Source: Haloferax denitrificans ATCC 35960
GTDB taxonomy: Archaea; Halobacteriota; Halobacteria; Halobacteriales; Haloferacaceae
Direction: 5' to 3'
Assembly: GCF_000337795.1 (NCBI RefSeq)
Contig: NZ_AOLP01000002.1
Span: forward strand, 95,616-159,615
DNA length: 64,000 nt
The notes under the pieces were generated by a model. The model was not told the DNA's origin. It made no database searches and worked only from the letters and a program-made list of their open reading frames with translations. Numbering within the stretch: position 1 is the stretch's first letter; the number at the start of each line of letters is the position of its first letter. Position numbers and translations under genes: made by a program. This document shows, in pieces, positions 62,525 to 64,000 of this stretch.

Positions 62525-63454
62525 TTAGACCGCGTCGAGTGTCGAGAGAATCTCTTCAGCCGTCCCGCTAATCCGACCCAGTCGCTCTTGCAGCACGTCT
62601 GTCTCCTCGCCCTGCCACGCCGCGAGATAGAACGCCGACCCACTCGTGTCTAAGCCGAGATATCGACCGACCACGTACGCAACGGCCTCCGCTTCGACCT
62701 CGCGTTTCGCCCGCTCGGTTGCGTCGGTGATGTCGAAGTGCAAAATCGCGTGGGCGTACTCGTGGATGATCGTCGATGCGAGATCGGCACGGTTCGGCCG
62801 ATTCTTCACTTCCACGAGTGGAGTGAGATCTTGGACGCTCCGTGACTGGCAGACGCCCTTTGCCTCCCCATGTCGCCACTCGTCGGGATCGACGATGCGG
62901 ACGGTCACGCCGAGGTCCGACGCGATGTGAGTGAGATCCTCGACGAGCGTATCAGGCTCACCGGTCGCCGCCGTATCCAGCTTTGGGAGTGGCTCGCCCT
63001 CAGTCTGCGAAATGTCGAAAACCGGTGCAGGCTTGAAGCCCACGAGGCCCTCCGACCACTCTTCGGGTGGCGTCTCGTCGTACTCACACTCGCTGTTTTC
63101 GTGATAGCTCGGTGCGTTCCCACACTCGGGGCATTGGGTCGTGATGATCGGCGCCCAAATCCAGATCGCCGACTCGCCTTCCTCAACGTATCGGTCGAAC
63201 TCTGCTTGCCACGTCCGGTAGCCAGCGACTTTCGTCGCCTCGGGGCATTGGAGGGTGATGAGGAGTGTGTTGCGGTGGGAGTAGTCGTGGAACTCGCTCT
63301 GGACGTCCAACCACGCTTGGAACTGCTCGCTGGCCTGCGCGTCGTCAACGTCGGCAGCGAGGTCCGCAAGCCACTGCTCGATCGTGCGATGCATCTCATC
63401 GTGTCGCGTGTCGGTCTCGTCGAACGACACCGACGGGGAACTCGTTGTTGCCAT
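62525..63454 (-). CDS. ArdC-like/ImmA-type metallopeptidase domain protein
   Basis: 309 residues from MATTSSPSVSFDETDTRHDE. The N-terminal half resembles ArdC-N (SEFHDYSHRNTLLITLQCPE, VAGYRTWQAEFDRYVEEGE). A four-Cys-like insert TTQCPECGNAPSYHENSECE may bind zinc. The C-terminal half has the zinc peptidase motif TIIHEYAHAILHFD with AEAVAYVVGRYLGLD downstream. ArdC relatives protect incoming DNA or act as anti-restriction factors in conjugative elements; haloarchaeal versions are common on plasmids. Confidence 0.8.
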   Translation of the reverse strand: MATTSSPSVSFDETDTRHDEMHRTIEQWLADLAADVDDAQASEQFQAWLDVQSEFHDYSHRNTLLITLQCPEATKVAGYRTWQAEFDRYVEEGESAIWIWAPIITTQCPECGNAPSYHENSECEYDETPPEEWSEGLVGFKPAPVFDISQTEGEPLPKLDTAATGEPDTLVEDLTHIASDLGVTVRIVDPDEWRHGEAKGVCQSRSVQDLTPLVEVKNRPNRADLASTIIHEYAHAILHFDITDATERAKREVEAEAVAYVVGRYLGLDTSGSAFYLAAWQGEETDVLQERLGRISGTAEEILSTLDAV

Positions 63455-63489
63455 TGGTTTCAGTTCTAACACGTCTCTCTAGGACGCGC

Positions 63490-63516
63490 CGCACCCCTCT
63501 GGGGCGCACAAAAAAC
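63490..63516 (-). terminator. Conserved poly-T/hairpin spacer B
   Basis: Plus strand CGCACCCC-TCT-GGGGCGCA-CAAAAAA, 35-60 bases before the ArdC-like gene. Same plan as spacers A and C: a T-run and a GC-rich hairpin between co-directed genes. Confidence 0.45.
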
Positions 63517-63528
63517 AGGTGAGACGAC

Positions 63529-63867
63529 CTACTGGTCGGTGTCCTCGCACTCGAGGCTCCGAAGGTACTGTCGACACTCGCCGAACAGGCCGCTTGCAGT
63601 CGCCTCGCCAGTCGTGAGGTGGCGAACCCACTCAATCGCCCAGCAGTACATGGGATCGGACTCACCTGTGCCGTGGATGTACCACCAGCGAGCGGCTTTG
63701 AGCACAACGAGCGAATTCGTCGGCGGCCGTTCGCTCAGAAGGTCCCACGAAATCGACTCGATTTCATCGGGAATGTCGGCTCGGGTGAACTCCGAACGAT
63801 GCACGAGGTCGAGGTCAACCGGAATCTCGTCGATCGAGACGTCAGACTCTGTTTGTTGGTGACTCAT
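63529..63867 (-). CDS. Plasmid-type hypothetical protein
   Basis: 112 residues from MSHQQTESDVSIDEIPVDLD. Contains SWDLLSERPPTNSLVVLKAARWWYIHGTGES-like sequence and EWVRHLTTGEATASGLFGECRQYLR, mostly helical. No family recognised, but its place next to ArdC-like and SWIM genes is typical of haloarchaeal plasmid modules. Confidence 0.55.
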   Translation of the reverse strand: MSHQQTESDVSIDEIPVDLDLVHRSEFTRADIPDEIESISWDLLSERPPTNSLVVLKAARWWYIHGTGESDPMYCWAIEWVRHLTTGEATASGLFGECRQYLRSLECEDTDQ

Positions 63868-63900
63868 GGAAATCACGTTACACGGACTGTGTCTTCAGCC

Positions 63901-63925
63901 CGCACCCATCACGGGCGCAAAAATA
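63901..63925 (-). terminator. Conserved poly-T/hairpin spacer C
   Basis: Plus strand CGCACCC-ATCAC-GGGCGCA-AAAATAA, about 35-60 bases before the gene at 63529. Third copy of the spacer type. Confidence 0.45.
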
Positions 63926-63936
63926 ACCACGGCGCG

Positions 63937-64000
63937 CTAGTCCCGACGGGTCTCTCGATCGACGCTATGCGAGGTGCGACACTTCCTCCGGTTCGGATTC
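63937..64000 (-). CDS. 3' end of an unidentified gene
   Basis: A minus frame enters from the right edge and ends at TAG (63937-63939), giving NPNRRKCRTSHSVDRETRRD. Too short to assign. Placed upstream in the same co-directed series. Confidence 0.3.
   Translation of the reverse strand, partial: NPNRRKCRTSHSVDRETRRD

Overview
The window is haloarchaeal DNA (class Halobacteria). The proteins are acidic, coding DNA is GC-rich and punctuated by AT-rich spacers, and many genes overlap by TGATG, ATGA or TAATG junctions. Archaeal TATA-binding protein and TFB genes, twin-arginine lipoprotein signals, halocyanins, a bat-type HTH regulator and an IS200/IS605 element of haloarchaeal type are all present. 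Extra basal transcription factors, an orc1/cdc6 relic, a broken integrase, IS debris and plasmid-type genes suggest a megaplasmid or a plasmid-derived island rather than core chromosome (inference). No rRNA, tRNA or CRISPR array was seen.

Layout. 0-4.4 kb is decayed accessory DNA: a partial beta-protein-like gene, an orc1/cdc6 remnant beside an AT-rich stretch, one hypothetical gene and a frameshifted tyrosine recombinase. 4.6-14.2 kb is a catabolic/transport block: an aldehyde:ferredoxin oxidoreductase family enzyme and a complete branched-chain amino-acid type ABC transporter (livKHMGF order), then an iron-type alcohol dehydrogenase and an IclR regulator. 14.8-19 kb holds a D-2-hydroxyacid dehydrogenase and a CopD/TusA/FmdE-like cluster. 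19-31 kb holds an ABCE1/RLI paralog without Fe-S cysteines divergent from a four-domain DUF2249 protein, an IS200/IS605 element that destroyed a cupin gene, an SdhB-like/CGCGG pair, and redox and sulfur genes. 31-58.9 kb is a denitrification island: nirK, three intact or broken halocyanins, nosZ-hyp-nosDFYL, an orphan heme-copper oxidase subunit I, RIC/ScdA, NifU-type protein, a radical SAM/SPASM enzyme with an Htur_1727-type partner, two heme-copper-oxidase/NnrS-like membrane proteins and many small proteins. 59-64 kb is plasmid-like: tbp, tfb, a SWIM zinc finger protein, an ArdC/ImmA-like metallopeptidase and small hypotheticals.

How the parts work together. NirK reduces nitrite to NO and NosZ reduces N2O to N2, with halocyanins as likely electron donors. 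NosDFY and NosL supply the copper-sulfur centre, and RIC/ScdA would repair NO-damaged iron centres. No canonical quinol NO reductase or nitrate reductase lies in the window. The strongest unifying signal is an inverted repeat, CGAA-N4-TTCG. It lies in front of about twenty genes, and its inner edge is usually 38-44 nt from the start codon. That is where an activator would sit directly upstream of BRE/TATA on a leaderless archaeal transcript. The motif links the RLI paralog, all three DUF2249 genes, both membrane oxidase-like proteins, the radical SAM pair, a DtxR-like regulator and several unknown small genes into one candidate regulon, and it also decides several start codons.
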